Of a DNA stretch of 64,000 bases, positions 1 through 8,839 are shown piece by piece (the stretch's first letter is position 1; every line of letters starts with the position of its first letter). Location of the stretch: positions 3,233,001 to 3,297,000 of the forward strand of contig NZ_OY781616.1 in assembly GCF_963677005.1 (NCBI RefSeq), written 5' to 3'. The notes below the pieces were generated by a model. It did no database searches and had not been told where the DNA came from. It saw nothing but the letters and a program-made list of their open reading frames with translations. The position numbers and the translations under genes are program-made. The DNA comes from Maridesulfovibrio sp. (GTDB taxonomy: Bacteria > Desulfobacterota > Desulfovibrionia > Desulfovibrionales > Desulfovibrionaceae).

Positions 1-183
1 TGAGGCTGCCTTGCAGGCCATGTCCAGAGTGGATTCATCTGCGGCGGCATGATGCAGAAGACGTACGCCTGTCTTGGCGAATGTCCCGGCGATATTCCAA
101 TCCGGCTTTTCCCTGTCGAGTTCAAGGCAGTCGACGGTGTTTTCCGGAAGGTAATACTCAATCCTGCTGATGAGGTTAGCCAT
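1..183 (-). CDS. 3-oxoacyl-ACP synthase III (KAS III/FabH-like), truncated by window edge
   Basis: Only the N-terminal 61 residues are present; the rest lies beyond the left edge. The translation has the opening typical of KAS III proteins: a beta strand, a YLPE motif, and later a KTGVR segment equivalent to the 'RTGI.xR' block of FabH, followed by a D-x-A helix. Enzymes of this family condense an acyl-CoA or acyl starter with malonyl-ACP. The ATG overlaps the stop of the acyl carrier protein by 8 bases, so translation is probably coupled and the two work as a pair. The active-site Cys-His-Asn triad is not visible because of truncation. In a sugar cluster such a pair more likely builds a small acyl substituent than membrane lipid. 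Family assignment is fairly good; the substrate is unknown. Confidence 0.72.
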   Translation of the reverse strand, partial: MANLISRIEYYLPENTVDCLELDREKPDWNIAGTFAKTGVRLLHHAAADESTLDMACKAAS

Positions 184-415
184 CAATCAATCCGTTTGCT
201 TCCAGAGTTTCAACAATGTCTTTGGCGGAAAGGGCAATGGCCAGTTCCGGAATGTTGGCAGCCTTGCCTCCTGTTTCCTGGTCTATGCGCAGGAGAATCT
301 GCAACTGTGCGAGACTGTCCCATTTTTCCAGTGTTTGGGAGGAATCTTCCATAGTTACAACCTCATCCTGTTCCAGGGCTTCTTGAATGAGAGTAAGAAC
401 TTTTGCTTTATCCAT
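176..415 (-). CDS. Acyl carrier protein
   Basis: A 79-residue acidic four-helix protein with the sequence EKWDSLAQLQ, where the Ser of D-S-L is the expected 4'-phosphopantetheine attachment site. The ATG chosen here is preceded by AAGGAG at 8-base spacing; a longer upstream frame exists but lacks a ribosome site. It carries acyl intermediates as thioesters for partner enzymes in the cytoplasm. It sits between a methyltransferase and a KAS III gene in a run that also includes a ketoreductase-type SDR. That makes it a dedicated ACP of the glycan cluster rather than the housekeeping AcpP, which normally lies next to fabG/fabF. Confidence 0.88.
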   Translation of the reverse strand: MDKAKVLTLIQEALEQDEVVTMEDSSQTLEKWDSLAQLQILLRIDQETGGKAANIPELAIALSAKDIVETLEANGLIDG

Positions 416-416
416 T

Positions 417-1139
417 TCACATGCTCCTTGTTTTGGGGGAAGCGGCTTCGTAAATGAGTGTTTCCCAAATGTACATTCCAAATTTATAGTCTACCATGAT
501 ATCCTGCTTTTCAATTGCCTCTTTCAGAATATCCTTATGCTTTGCCGCAAGATCAAGAGGGAACTGAAAACTCTGGCGGTTTACCAGATTGACTTCTTCA
601 AAGGTATCTTCCGCTGTTTCGATAATTTTCGGATAATTGGACAGGGTGAGCACCGGAAAGATCAACCTGCCGGCGTCTTTCAGATATTCAGGGGCATTCC
701 TGATTATTTCCGTGGTCAGTTCCGTGCCGTCACTGCCCGATTCGCAGCTTATGGAAGTGCCGAACCACGGCGAAATTCTGGCTATGGATTCTGCTATCCC
801 CGAAACATCGTCCATGATCAGGTCAAAGGAGCGGTCTTTCCAGGGCTCGAACATTGAGCCTGCCTTTCCTTCAACTTTCAGGCCGTATTTCCGGAAATTT
901 TCAACAGTGTTCTGTACAGCTGTCTCCGAAATATCAGATGCGCAGGTCGGGCCTGAAAGCCCCAGACGGTTGAGCGCAAGGCTTACTATGCCGCATCCGC
1001 ATCCGAGATCAAGCATGGAAGCTTTTTGCAGCTCTTTTTTATCCTTGAGGTAATCAATGATGAGCTTGGATGTTTCCGTGGGGTAGAAGGTCCCCTCATG
1101 AACATCCACAATCGTGTCCGCGTATTCAAAAGTCTTCAC
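417..1139 (-). CDS. SAM-dependent methyltransferase (class I)
   Basis: A 240-residue protein with a clear class I motif I (LDLGCGCGIVS, residues about 43-53) followed by an acidic residue ending strand 2 (CASD). It resembles the PrmC/RsmC-like 'MTS' group, but the NPPY catalytic motif is replaced by a DDVSG-type sequence, so it is probably not a protein-glutamine methyltransferase. The start is GTG with GGAGG six bases upstream, overlapping the SDR stop codon as GTGA. Translation is therefore tightly coupled to the SDR and followed by the ACP. The likely role is methylation of an acyl or sugar intermediate in this small acyl-modification module; the substrate is not identifiable from sequence. 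Confidence 0.78.
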   Translation of the reverse strand: MKTFEYADTIVDVHEGTFYPTETSKLIIDYLKDKKELQKASMLDLGCGCGIVSLALNRLGLSGPTCASDISETAVQNTVENFRKYGLKVEGKAGSMFEPWKDRSFDLIMDDVSGIAESIARISPWFGTSISCESGSDGTELTTEIIRNAPEYLKDAGRLIFPVLTLSNYPKIIETAEDTFEEVNLVNRQSFQFPLDLAAKHKDILKEAIEKQDIMVDYKFGMYIWETLIYEAASPKTRSM

Positions 1140-1828
1140 ATCAGTCCTCCGTCAATCGTGATTTCAGAACCGTTTAAATACCCGGACTTCATGATATGTT
1201 CAATAGCGTAGAAGATGTCATCGCATGTTCCGAATTTTTTGGATGGAATGCGGTCCAGGACAGCCTGTTTGCGTTTAGAGTCGAGAGAGTTGATCAGTCC
1301 TGTATTGAAATACCCGAGCACAAGGGAATTGGCTGTAATTCCGAATCTGCCGTATTCATGGGCCAGTGTTCTGGTCATGGCCTTTACGGCGGCCTTGCTT
1401 GCCGAGTATGCCGCAGCCCCCACGACAGAGCTTTGGGCAACCACGGATGAGATGCTTATAATTCGGCCCCAGCCGGATTTCATCATCAGCGGGATGACCG
1501 ATTGCAGGATGCGCATTCCCCCAGTGAGATTCACGGAAAGAACAGCTTCCCATTCCTCCGGGGTGTATCCCAGAAAGAGTTTGTCTATGGAGATGGAGGA
1601 TAGATTGATAAATGTGATCTGTCCGGAAATCTTTCCTGCCTCGGAGCAGAAATTCTGTATGGAAGAATTGTCGGTAAGATCGAGCTCAACGCAGCTGAAA
1701 TTATCATGGCCGGAAAAATCGGAAAGCTTGGTCACATCTCTGGTTGTCCCGAGAACGTTGTCTTTATCCAGCAGCTTGGGCAGCAGCTGTCTGCCTATAT
1801 CGCTTGAAGCCCCTATGAGAACGATCAT
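1136..1828 (-). CDS. Short-chain dehydrogenase/reductase, FabG-like
   Basis: A classical SDR of 230 residues. It has an N-terminal GASSDIGRQ nucleotide-binding loop, a Ser in the SSVV block, the catalytic Y-S-A-S-K, and a C-terminal ITIDGGL stretch typical of 3-oxoacyl-ACP reductases. The family reduces keto groups with NAD(P)H. Two bases separate it from the preceding acetyltransferase gene and it overlaps the following methyltransferase. Together with the ACP and KAS III genes downstream it most simply reduces a 3-ketoacyl-ACP to the 3-hydroxyacyl form. A sugar-reducing SDR is the alternative. Confidence 0.85.
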   Translation of the reverse strand: MIVLIGASSDIGRQLLPKLLDKDNVLGTTRDVTKLSDFSGHDNFSCVELDLTDNSSIQNFCSEAGKISGQITFINLSSISIDKLFLGYTPEEWEAVLSVNLTGGMRILQSVIPLMMKSGWGRIISISSVVAQSSVVGAAAYSASKAAVKAMTRTLAHEYGRFGITANSLVLGYFNTGLINSLDSKRKQAVLDRIPSKKFGTCDDIFYAIEHIMKSGYLNGSEITIDGGLM

Positions 1829-1830
1829 AT

Positions 1831-2823
1831 TTACGCTTCTTTTACGGGGTAGTATTTACCATTTTTTTTGTTGTAATATGCAGTAAGAACCAGTGGCTCT
1901 ACAATATATTTTAGTACAAAATCCAGAAAATGGTTTGTTATGTAGTGGTAGCTACCACAATTTCGGATAATCTCTTTCAAGGCTTCAAGTTGAGGGGCTA
2001 GATCAAATATATAGTAATCCAAATGGGAAGAGATCTCATGTTTTTGGGGTTCTGCATCAGTTCCGACAATCATATCTCCACGATCATGTATCGCTCTGAA
2101 GGCGTCTGTGACTTTGAAAGGCAGTATCTCTTCATTGCCATCAACCACGACTCTGCACATTACAGGGGTGTCGAAATCCCTGTAGGTGGGGTAGCCCTGC
2201 GAAACGAATTGCTCAATAAAATGATAGGAAAGCGATGTCGGGAAAACCCCGAAAGAAAGCTCTTTTGCATTGCGTAGGTAGAGCTTGGCAAAAGGTGAAT
2301 TGATATCGTAGCAAAATGATGATTTGTGATGATCCTTGACAAACCAATGAGCATCCTTGCCCCAAACTACAACTGAGTGCGTAGGGTGAATGCTCCTTTT
2401 AACATCCGGTGATCTACGGAAGAATTCACTTACGAGGTTGAGCCTGTCTAGGCTGGTTTTAGGGTCAAACAGGGGGTTCGTTGCAAGGTACATGATCGGG
2501 CTTTTGTCGAAGGTATACGAAGACATCATGATTGTGCCTTCTGAAAAATATGACTTGAGACCGTCTAGGAAAGCAGGAACACCTCCTTTAATTGACTGTG
2601 CAGCCGACAGAGAAGCTCTTATAAAAACAGTATCATTCGATTTGAGCCCTGAACTTTCAAGGCTGCTTTGCAATTCCTCAATGGAGATTAGATTTTGCTC
2701 ATATATTCGGTTGAAGCCCAGTTTTTTTTTTAAGGCCATAATCTTACGGGATTTTCTTTCCCTAATGGGGGCATACATATCGTAGGCTTTGAAGACAATT
2801 TTTCTATATAAATTGATTAACAT
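1831..2823 (-). CDS. AAC(3)-family N-acetyltransferase
   Basis: A 330-residue protein of the antibiotic N-acetyltransferase family (AAC(3) fold). It has the SSYTFDKS stretch and the hallmark HPTHSVVVWG motif (around residues 140-150), whose His belongs to the catalytic machinery in characterised AAC(3) enzymes. Members in polysaccharide clusters acylate amino sugars rather than aminoglycosides. The base composition is noticeably AT-richer than the genes downstream. No strong Shine-Dalgarno precedes the ATG; an internal Met at residue 29 is an alternative start. With WecE, ACP, KAS III and a ketoreductase nearby, acylation of a 4-amino-4,6-dideoxyhexose nucleotide is the best guess. Confidence 0.82.
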   Translation of the reverse strand: MLINLYRKIVFKAYDMYAPIRERKSRKIMALKKKLGFNRIYEQNLISIEELQSSLESSGLKSNDTVFIRASLSAAQSIKGGVPAFLDGLKSYFSEGTIMMSSYTFDKSPIMYLATNPLFDPKTSLDRLNLVSEFFRRSPDVKRSIHPTHSVVVWGKDAHWFVKDHHKSSFCYDINSPFAKLYLRNAKELSFGVFPTSLSYHFIEQFVSQGYPTYRDFDTPVMCRVVVDGNEEILPFKVTDAFRAIHDRGDMIVGTDAEPQKHEISSHLDYYIFDLAPQLEALKEIIRNCGSYHYITNHFLDFVLKYIVEPLVLTAYYNKKNGKYYPVKEA

Positions 2824-2898
2824 TGTCTAGACACTTTATTTATAAATACCTATGGTTATGAATTGTTTGCGACAGTTTTACTCGTCTGATGACACAAT

Positions 2899-3582
2899 CT
2901 ATCGTAACGAAGCAATGGCAATAATGCCATCCGCCAGATGCGGGAAAGCTTTCCAAATATATTTTTCCTTAATGCGTGCCTTCATGGGAATACAAGCATT
3001 GGGATCACCCTTGCCGTGCCAGAGAAAGTCCTCGAAGTTATAACCAGCACCTTCAAGCGTTCTCCTTAGTGTCGTGGGCGAATAGTAGCTCCACTGGTCG
3101 GAATTACAATTTTCGACAGACCTTAGCATTGAGAAAAAGTTTTTGATCCAAAAAGCGTTTGGAACGCTTACAAGGACCTTGGTGTTGGGGCTAAGCAGCC
3201 TTCGCAAATTAACCAAAAATAATCTAGGGTCTCCGATATGTTGTAGAGCGTCACCAAAGACGCAAATATCGTAGTCAACTGCATCTACTTGCGGAATGGC
3301 AAAGGTGGGGTCCATGACATCGTAATAATATATGTTGTCAATGCCAACTTTTTTACACTCCTCAATTGCTTCAGAATTGATATCAATTCCTATTGTTTTT
3401 GCAGCAGTGTGGGTAATCTTATCATGAAGCATGATCCCGTTTTCATATTTCACCCTGACATTTTCAGGATGGTCGCAGGCTCCAACATGCAATACTGTTT
3501 TTCCTTTGCAAAGATTTAAAGTAAATTCATGTCGATTGCACACAGGCTTACGAGGAATGTTGTGGACGTGGATGATTTTCAT
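2899..3582 (-). CDS. Class I SAM-dependent methyltransferase
   Basis: A 227-residue protein with a degenerate motif I (VLHVGACDHP), an acidic residue after strand 2 (GIDIN), and a 'D..V.GDALQHI' block followed by LRRLLSP..K, the usual post-motif II/III arrangement of small-molecule methyltransferases. GGAG lies 6 bases before the ATG. It follows a glycosyltransferase by 15 bases and probably methylates a sugar hydroxyl or a glycan terminus. The substrate cannot be inferred. Its AT-rich codon use matches the neighbouring glycosyltransferase and AAC(3)-family gene. Confidence 0.75.
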   Translation of the reverse strand: MKIIHVHNIPRKPVCNRHEFTLNLCKGKTVLHVGACDHPENVRVKYENGIMLHDKITHTAAKTIGIDINSEAIEECKKVGIDNIYYYDVMDPTFAIPQVDAVDYDICVFGDALQHIGDPRLFLVNLRRLLSPNTKVLVSVPNAFWIKNFFSMLRSVENCNSDQWSYYSPTTLRRTLEGAGYNFEDFLWHGKGDPNACIPMKARIKEKYIWKAFPHLADGIIAIASLR

Positions 3583-3597
3583 CAGTCTCTCCGGTTG

Positions 3598-4713
3598 TTA
3601 CAACTGGTTCAAAAAAGTTTTTATCTTGGGTCCAAGAGCGCGGACTGACCACTGTGAGTCGATCCATGCACGACTTATTTCACAGGTTTGCAGATACATT
3701 TTTTTGTCAGTAATGAGTTTTTTAAGGGCACAGTAGCAGTCTTCTTCGCTGGCAACACTGAAGACAGGTATGTCGGGAAAGAGGCTTTTTACTGAGGAAC
3801 TCATGTTTGCAAGAGTCGGTTTTCCGCAGGCAAGCCCTTCAAGAGAGGTCTGGCTAACCATACCCCAGCCAACATGATCCACCACACAGTCAGCGTTTTG
3901 GTAGTATTCAATCATCTTGTGCTTTGTCACCATGCCGTGCCATTCTACAACATGTTCCATTTGAAGGTCGGAAATAAGCTGTTTACTATGTGCTAGATCG
4001 ATTCCCCATTCCGCCATAATAATTTTAACATCGTGTTCAGTTGAAATTCGTTTAACTGCTTTGAGAAGCAGATCATTTGCCTTTGATTCATCTTTTTTGC
4101 TGTACCATAAGTGCCGTGCAGGGTGGTAGATGGTGAACTGTTCGTTGGAGCTGGCTTTTGGGGTGTAGATATCAGTATCTATGGGGTAATTAGGGAAAAC
4201 CAAAGTTTTGTTTTCCGGAAAGTACCTACGTAAAATTTTGAGCATGTTATCATCAGCAGGAGTTATTATCCCCTTACATCTTTTTAATGCGCGTTTGAGA
4301 AGCATGGATAGAAATGAGTTTCCAGACAGCACTTCGCGTACATCACTTCCAGCGCACAGCCAAACATAGGGGATGGAAAGGCTGTTCATCAGGATAGGCC
4401 AGACGCCCATGGCGAACCCAAAGTCAAATTCTTTTTTTTTGCAAGCTGAACGTATACGGATAAAATTTTTTACATCACTTGCCGGATTGCGTTTGGTTAT
4501 GGAGGATAAGTCGGATTCATTCAACAGTTTGCTGAAAGTGATGAAATCGACACCATTCTGAGCTTGCAGATTTTCCCAGGTGGGGTCGCAAGCACAGTCT
4601 AGTTCATTGTCCGAAATTATAAATTCGTTGCGTATTTCAACCGAATCAAGGCTTTTTTTGATGCGGTATCCCGCACCGGCAGTATTGCCAATGATTAGTG
4701 CTTTTTTGATCAT
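3598..4713 (-). CDS. Glycosyltransferase, GT-B fold (GT4-like)
   Basis: A 371-residue protein with two Rossmann-like halves. The C-terminal half carries IYHPARHLW, a W-H-G-M block and the sequence SLEGLACGKPT, equivalent to the donor-binding E-x7-E region of GT4 retaining transferases. GGGGA precedes the ATG. It would transfer a nucleotide-activated sugar to the growing lipid-linked glycan at the cytoplasmic membrane face. It is preceded by 232 bases of AT-rich non-coding DNA and starts the distal AT-rich part of the cluster. Donor and acceptor are unknown. Confidence 0.75.
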   Translation of the reverse strand: MIKKALIIGNTAGAGYRIKKSLDSVEIRNEFIISDNELDCACDPTWENLQAQNGVDFITFSKLLNESDLSSITKRNPASDVKNFIRIRSACKKKEFDFGFAMGVWPILMNSLSIPYVWLCAGSDVREVLSGNSFLSMLLKRALKRCKGIITPADDNMLKILRRYFPENKTLVFPNYPIDTDIYTPKASSNEQFTIYHPARHLWYSKKDESKANDLLLKAVKRISTEHDVKIIMAEWGIDLAHSKQLISDLQMEHVVEWHGMVTKHKMIEYYQNADCVVDHVGWGMVSQTSLEGLACGKPTLANMSSSVKSLFPDIPVFSVASEEDCYCALKKLITDKKMYLQTCEISRAWIDSQWSVRALGPKIKTFLNQL

Positions 4714-4945
4714 AAACGGTGTCCCCGGGATCGTAATGTTATTGCCACCTGATTGTCGGGCGACAAATACGGTTGATATTGTCCATATGTAGATGACTAC
4801 TTTTGATAATCCTTAGTGCTGCTAACACAAAATATTGCTAGCGTCGTGTTTAGATATATCTAGGCCTTATTTGAGATATTCATAATCCAGAGAACATACT
4901 CGTCCGGCTGTTTCACATGGTCTATTGTTTTTATTGCTGCACCTT

Positions 4946-6112
4946 TTATGGTGCACAGCCTTGTTGTCCATCGGTGTTTAGTTCGAAAAAATTATAAATT
5001 TCGTTCAATACATCTTGAACTTCATTATCCGTCATTTCATAATAAAGGGGCAGACGTATAAGTTGATCAGATACTCTGTCTGTATTAATCATTTCACCGC
5101 TGACGGTTCCATATTTAAGACCTGCAGGAGAAGAGTGCAGTGGAACGTAATGGAAAACGGTATTTATTCCACACCCCTTCATATAGTCAATAAACGCTGT
5201 CCTCTGTTCTAGGTCTCGGCAAAGAATATAAAAAAGATGTCCGTTGCACGTGCTGTTGTTGGTGACAACAGGGAGTCTGATCCCAGCTTCTTTAATAAGG
5301 GGTTTAAGGCCACGCTCGTACATCTGGAAAATCTCGCATCTGCGTTTAATTATTTTGGGTGCCTCTTCCATTTGAGCGTAAAGAAAAGCAGCCATTAGCT
5401 CGCTGGGAAGAAATGATGAACCGATATCAACCCAAGTATATTTATCTATTTGTCCCCTGAAGAATTTAGCCCTGTCGGTTCCCTTTTCCCTTATTATTTC
5501 AGCCCGTTCAAGCATCTTTGGGTTGTTGATTATCAGTGCTCCGCCTTCACCGCTGATAATATTTTTGGTTTCATGAAAGCTGATTGTCCCCAAATCTCCT
5601 ATTGTCCCAAGGCTTGACCCGTTGTAGGTGGAGAGCAGAGCTTGAGCTGCATCTTCAATAACATATAAATTGTGTTCTTGTGCGACTCTCATAATCAAGT
5701 CCATCTCACACGGTGCACCTGCATAGTGCACAACAACTATTGCTTTTGTCTTTTCAGTTATTGCGTTCTTAATGAGTCGTTCGTCTATATTAAGAGTGTC
5801 GGAACGGATATCCACAAATACCGGCTTTGCTCCACGCAATACAAATGCGTTGGCAGTAGAGACAAATGTGAAAGAGGGCATGATTACTTCGTCCCCAGGC
5901 TTCAGATCGCATAGTATTGCGGCCATCTCTAAGGCTGCAGTGCAGGAATGGGTCAGCAATGATGCCGGGCACCCCAAAGTCGAGTTGAGCCACTTATGGC
6001 AGAGATCGGTGAATTGGCCGTCTCCAGAAAGACGCTCCTGCTTTGTTACCGCCTGGGCAATATAAAAAAGTTCTTTACCTACGATGAAAGGCTTATTGAA
6101 CGGGATACGCAT
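4946..6112 (-). CDS. wecE: dTDP-4-amino-4,6-dideoxygalactose transaminase (WecE/RffA type)
   Basis: 388 residues from the chosen ATG (MRIPFNKP), matching the normal N terminus of the family. An upstream in-frame ATG would add 14 residues with no family counterpart. The protein follows the E. coli WecE pattern closely: GDGxFT near residue 30, VLLT.SCTA-like, GDEVIMPSFTFVSTANAFVLRGA, and SFHETKN with the PLP lysine at about residue 183. The family transfers an amino group from glutamate to C4 of dTDP-4-keto-6-deoxyglucose to give dTDP-Fuc4N or a close isomer such as dTDP-Qui4N. No rmlA/rmlB is in the window, so the keto-sugar must come from elsewhere. It precedes the AAC(3)/ACP/KAS III genes that could acylate the new amine. 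Confidence 0.9.
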   Translation of the reverse strand: MRIPFNKPFIVGKELFYIAQAVTKQERLSGDGQFTDLCHKWLNSTLGCPASLLTHSCTAALEMAAILCDLKPGDEVIMPSFTFVSTANAFVLRGAKPVFVDIRSDTLNIDERLIKNAITEKTKAIVVVHYAGAPCEMDLIMRVAQEHNLYVIEDAAQALLSTYNGSSLGTIGDLGTISFHETKNIISGEGGALIINNPKMLERAEIIREKGTDRAKFFRGQIDKYTWVDIGSSFLPSELMAAFLYAQMEEAPKIIKRRCEIFQMYERGLKPLIKEAGIRLPVVTNNSTCNGHLFYILCRDLEQRTAFIDYMKGCGINTVFHYVPLHSSPAGLKYGTVSGEMINTDRVSDQLIRLPLYYEMTDNEVQDVLNEIYNFFELNTDGQQGCAP

Positions 6113-6580
6113 ACTACATACCTGCTGGTTGAGTGGTAACGGTCCGCCCAACATGCATTCCAGTTTCGGTGTAGCTGGTTACTGTAAGCTTTAAGGACCG
6201 CTTTTTGCTACTTTTTAAGATCATCTCTCTACTCGTTTGTGCGAAAAAGTTCACTTTATGTTGTGGATATCTAGCGCACAGAAAAATATTTGTTGAGAGT
6301 TTGGACATACTTTTACTCCAGGAAAAGTTCCCTTTTAAGGAGCAAATACAATGTTAGGTTGTATTAATTTCATGTCTTCATTTTTTGTTAGGAAAAACTG
6401 AACAAAAAGTCAACGTGAAAAAATATCAATCGCTCAGCCTTTGTAGAAGTCGTACAAAGCGACTTATGGATGCGAAGATGAAAGCAATTCTCGATGCATT
6501 TTTTAAGGACGTATACGCGGGTTGCTTTCATCTTTTCCATTGTTGATGTTAGAATCATAACCTGCTGAATTAACGGGTGA
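6113..6580. other. AT-rich non-coding spacer with three inverted repeats
   Basis: There are 468 bases without a credible gene between the NodB-like deacetylase and wecE, unusual in a cluster where genes otherwise overlap. Three inverted repeats are visible. One is an 8-base AT stem at 6382-6389/6401-6408. One is AAGTCG/CGACTT around 6446-6464. The third is an 11-base perfect stem (GATGAAAGCAA with its complement) at 6477-6487/6522-6532. None is followed by a convincing U-tract in the direction of the operon. The spacer may hold the promoter and leader of the wecE group, or mark a recombination junction. I cannot assign a -10/-35 pair with confidence. Confidence 0.5.
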
Positions 6581-7456
6581 TCATAAAATACTAGAAACGG
6601 CTTCTTTATAAAGGACGGTTTTAATCCCTTGCCGGGAAATACTTTTAAGCATAATATTTAGTTTTCTGTTTTTGATTGCGTCATAGGGGTCGAAGTAGTG
6701 GGTAAGAAAGAGATTATATTCAACCACCGTATGCAGGGTCTTATCAAATTCATCTACAAATAGTCCGTCATCACCGAGAAAGGGATTACGCTTGCGCAGC
6801 ATGTTCCAGGAATCGAAAATGGCCAGTGGAAAATGCAGGCTGCATCCGGTCGGAATTTCCATGATTCCATGTGAATGGATTGTTGGTGCACCGAACCCCT
6901 TGTATCCGCATGCTGCGGTGGAACTGCTGTATTTGTATCCGAGTTCCGCAAGAATGGGGTAAACACTCTCTGTATGCAGATTCCCGTAATGCGGCGTCCT
7001 GAATCCGATTACTTCGATTCCGAGTACTTTTCGAAAAGTATCATGAGCCCGTTCTATTTCTTCTTTTTGTTCAGAATAAGTGAGCTTGTTGAAATATCTA
7101 TCCGGTGCCCAATGCGGGTTGTCCGGATGGGTGTAGGTATGGTTTATAATTTCGTGGCCTTCGGCCACGGCGCGTTTGTGGATATCCGGGTATTTTTCTA
7201 CAAATTTTCCGATTACGGCAAGTCCGGCTCTGATGTCATGCTGTTTAAGCTTGTCCAGCAGTTCTGGGAATGCGGCAATATCTTCTTCGAAATCAAAGTC
7301 GAAGGTCAGGGCATAGGCCGCGCGTCCAAGTGGATTATTCTGTTTGCGCATGAATTTAATGAAAAATTCTTCCGGCCTGATGCGGTGGACGAGTTCTCTG
7401 ACTGCGCGTGCGCTGATTCTGCCTGAGTAGGGGCGGATTAGGAAATCAGGATACAT
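6581..7456 (-). CDS. Polysaccharide deacetylase (NodB homology, CE4 family)
   Basis: A 291-residue protein with the NodB layout: an acidic TFDFDFEED stretch in place of the usual TFDDGP motif 1, an HTYTHP sequence supplying the metal-binding histidines of motif 2, and RTPHYGN as motif 3. The family uses a divalent metal to remove N- or O-acetyl groups from sugars. There is no signal peptide, so it probably acts in the cytoplasm on a nucleotide- or lipid-linked intermediate. It abuts the preceding gene (TAA then ATG). It is the last gene before a long spacer and so probably ends the upstream operon. Confidence 0.83.
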   Translation of the reverse strand: MYPDFLIRPYSGRISARAVRELVHRIRPEEFFIKFMRKQNNPLGRAAYALTFDFDFEEDIAAFPELLDKLKQHDIRAGLAVIGKFVEKYPDIHKRAVAEGHEIINHTYTHPDNPHWAPDRYFNKLTYSEQKEEIERAHDTFRKVLGIEVIGFRTPHYGNLHTESVYPILAELGYKYSSSTAACGYKGFGAPTIHSHGIMEIPTGCSLHFPLAIFDSWNMLRKRNPFLGDDGLFVDEFDKTLHTVVEYNLFLTHYFDPYDAIKNRKLNIMLKSISRQGIKTVLYKEAVSSIL

Positions 7457-8839
7457 TTAGTCCGGCCTGCCGAAATATAAGTCGCGGTTATCAAGTATAT
7501 GGTTGGCAAGGATCCTGCCGGAGTTTATTTTTTCATCTGCAAAATCTTCAGAGAAATCCAGGAAAAACTCGAAAGAGGCCCGGTAAGCTGCCGCAAGCAC
7601 CATATATTTATCCTCTTTGCCGATTATGGGAGGATTATCAATGTGCCGAAGGATATCAAGCGGGTCGCCAAGTTCCTGAATGATGCCCGGAACTCCATAC
7701 CAAGCATCCCCTATTGTGTATGCCGGGACGTCGTATATGAACGCCTCAAGTCCTACGGAACCGTTTATCGTCAGCACTGCGCATGCGTTTTGTATAAGCT
7801 CTTTACCGGGAAAAGAGATCGGGGCCAGCATCACGTTGGGCAGACGTAACATTTTTTCAAAATAATTTTTGCCCTGCCAGCCGTATCCGAATGGATGGGC
7901 CTTGATTACGATATTAAGGTCCGAAGGTCCGTGGACAGCCAGCTCCTCTATTATCTTCCACTGGTCCGCATATTTGGGAGCTGCCGATGTCGTGGTTGCC
8001 TCGGGCTGGTGAGACAGGAAGAAAAGAATATATTTCCCTGCTCGGTCAATGGAAAAATCCTGTGCCTGCCGGTGCAGGTAGAGCCTGTTTATTACACGTT
8101 TAAAACCGAATTTAAAATCCTTGATTCTGGATGGAATACGCTTCAATTCATTGAGGGTAATTATTTTTTGGGACGAATTCTTCAGATATGTCAGTGCCGG
8201 TTTATTTTCGCAAAAGGTATTGATTATCCCGTCCACAACCTCTTTTTCTTCTTTGGTCGGAGAAATGTTTTCATTGATATATTTTGTGAACAGCGCAGAT
8301 TTTCTGGGAATTCCATAGGCGAGCAGAACTCTGTTGTCGAATGGTCCCGGTTTAATCAGAGTATGGTAAAAGCCGAATCCGAGTTTGCAGGACATTGCTT
8401 CGACCATTTGTAGCAGGATCAGATCAATGGTGTCGTGGAAAACAAATTTTAAGTTATACCGGCTTGTAATGGCGTTCATGAAGTTGAATGACTGCATGTA
8501 CTGCGAGGCAATCCATTCACGTGAATGCCAGTAGTGTGAATAGTCGATGTTGGCTTCCTGGGCCAGTCGGCCATAATAAAAATAGTTTGAATACGAAAAG
8601 AACAGATTGAGTCCTGTTTTTTGCTCAGCCTGTTTCAGGTTAATCCAGAAATCCTTTGAATCCGTATCAGGGAGTTCTGGAAGGTTAACTCTGCTATACT
8701 CACCTTTGTAAACGATGTTTTCATTCTGCTCTAAAACGAGCACCGTGTAATCTTTGCTGAAAACATCTATCATTCCCTGCAGGTACGGTTCAAACAGTTT
8801 GCCGCGCCCGATCAAAAGGACTGCTTCGTCTTTACTCAT
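7457..8839 (-). CDS. Capsule polysaccharide biosynthesis-like protein
   Basis: About 460 residues, starting at the ATG that overlaps the preceding stop (ATGAGTAA). It has a GT-B-like arrangement. The C-terminal half contains FLSHQPEATTT, IKAHPFGYG, and a TINGSVGLEAFIYDVPAYTIG block, the pattern of the Capsule_synth/KpsS-KpsC-type families, which transfer sugars such as Kdo to lipid acceptors. No signal peptide is seen. Placed directly after the nonulosonate genes, it is a good candidate for the transferase that uses the CMP-sugar made there. That use is inference from position. Confidence 0.6.
   Translation of the reverse strand: MSKDEAVLLIGRGKLFEPYLQGMIDVFSKDYTVLVLEQNENIVYKGEYSRVNLPELPDTDSKDFWINLKQAEQKTGLNLFFSYSNYFYYGRLAQEANIDYSHYWHSREWIASQYMQSFNFMNAITSRYNLKFVFHDTIDLILLQMVEAMSCKLGFGFYHTLIKPGPFDNRVLLAYGIPRKSALFTKYINENISPTKEEKEVVDGIINTFCENKPALTYLKNSSQKIITLNELKRIPSRIKDFKFGFKRVINRLYLHRQAQDFSIDRAGKYILFFLSHQPEATTTSAAPKYADQWKIIEELAVHGPSDLNIVIKAHPFGYGWQGKNYFEKMLRLPNVMLAPISFPGKELIQNACAVLTINGSVGLEAFIYDVPAYTIGDAWYGVPGIIQELGDPLDILRHIDNPPIIGKEDKYMVLAAAYRASFEFFLDFSEDFADEKINSGRILANHILDNRDLYFGRPD

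Noticed and set aside
1831..2823. Aminoglycoside resistance gene
   Set aside because: The AAC(3) fold is clear, but the gene is embedded in a sugar-modification operon, so a resistance role is not supported by context.
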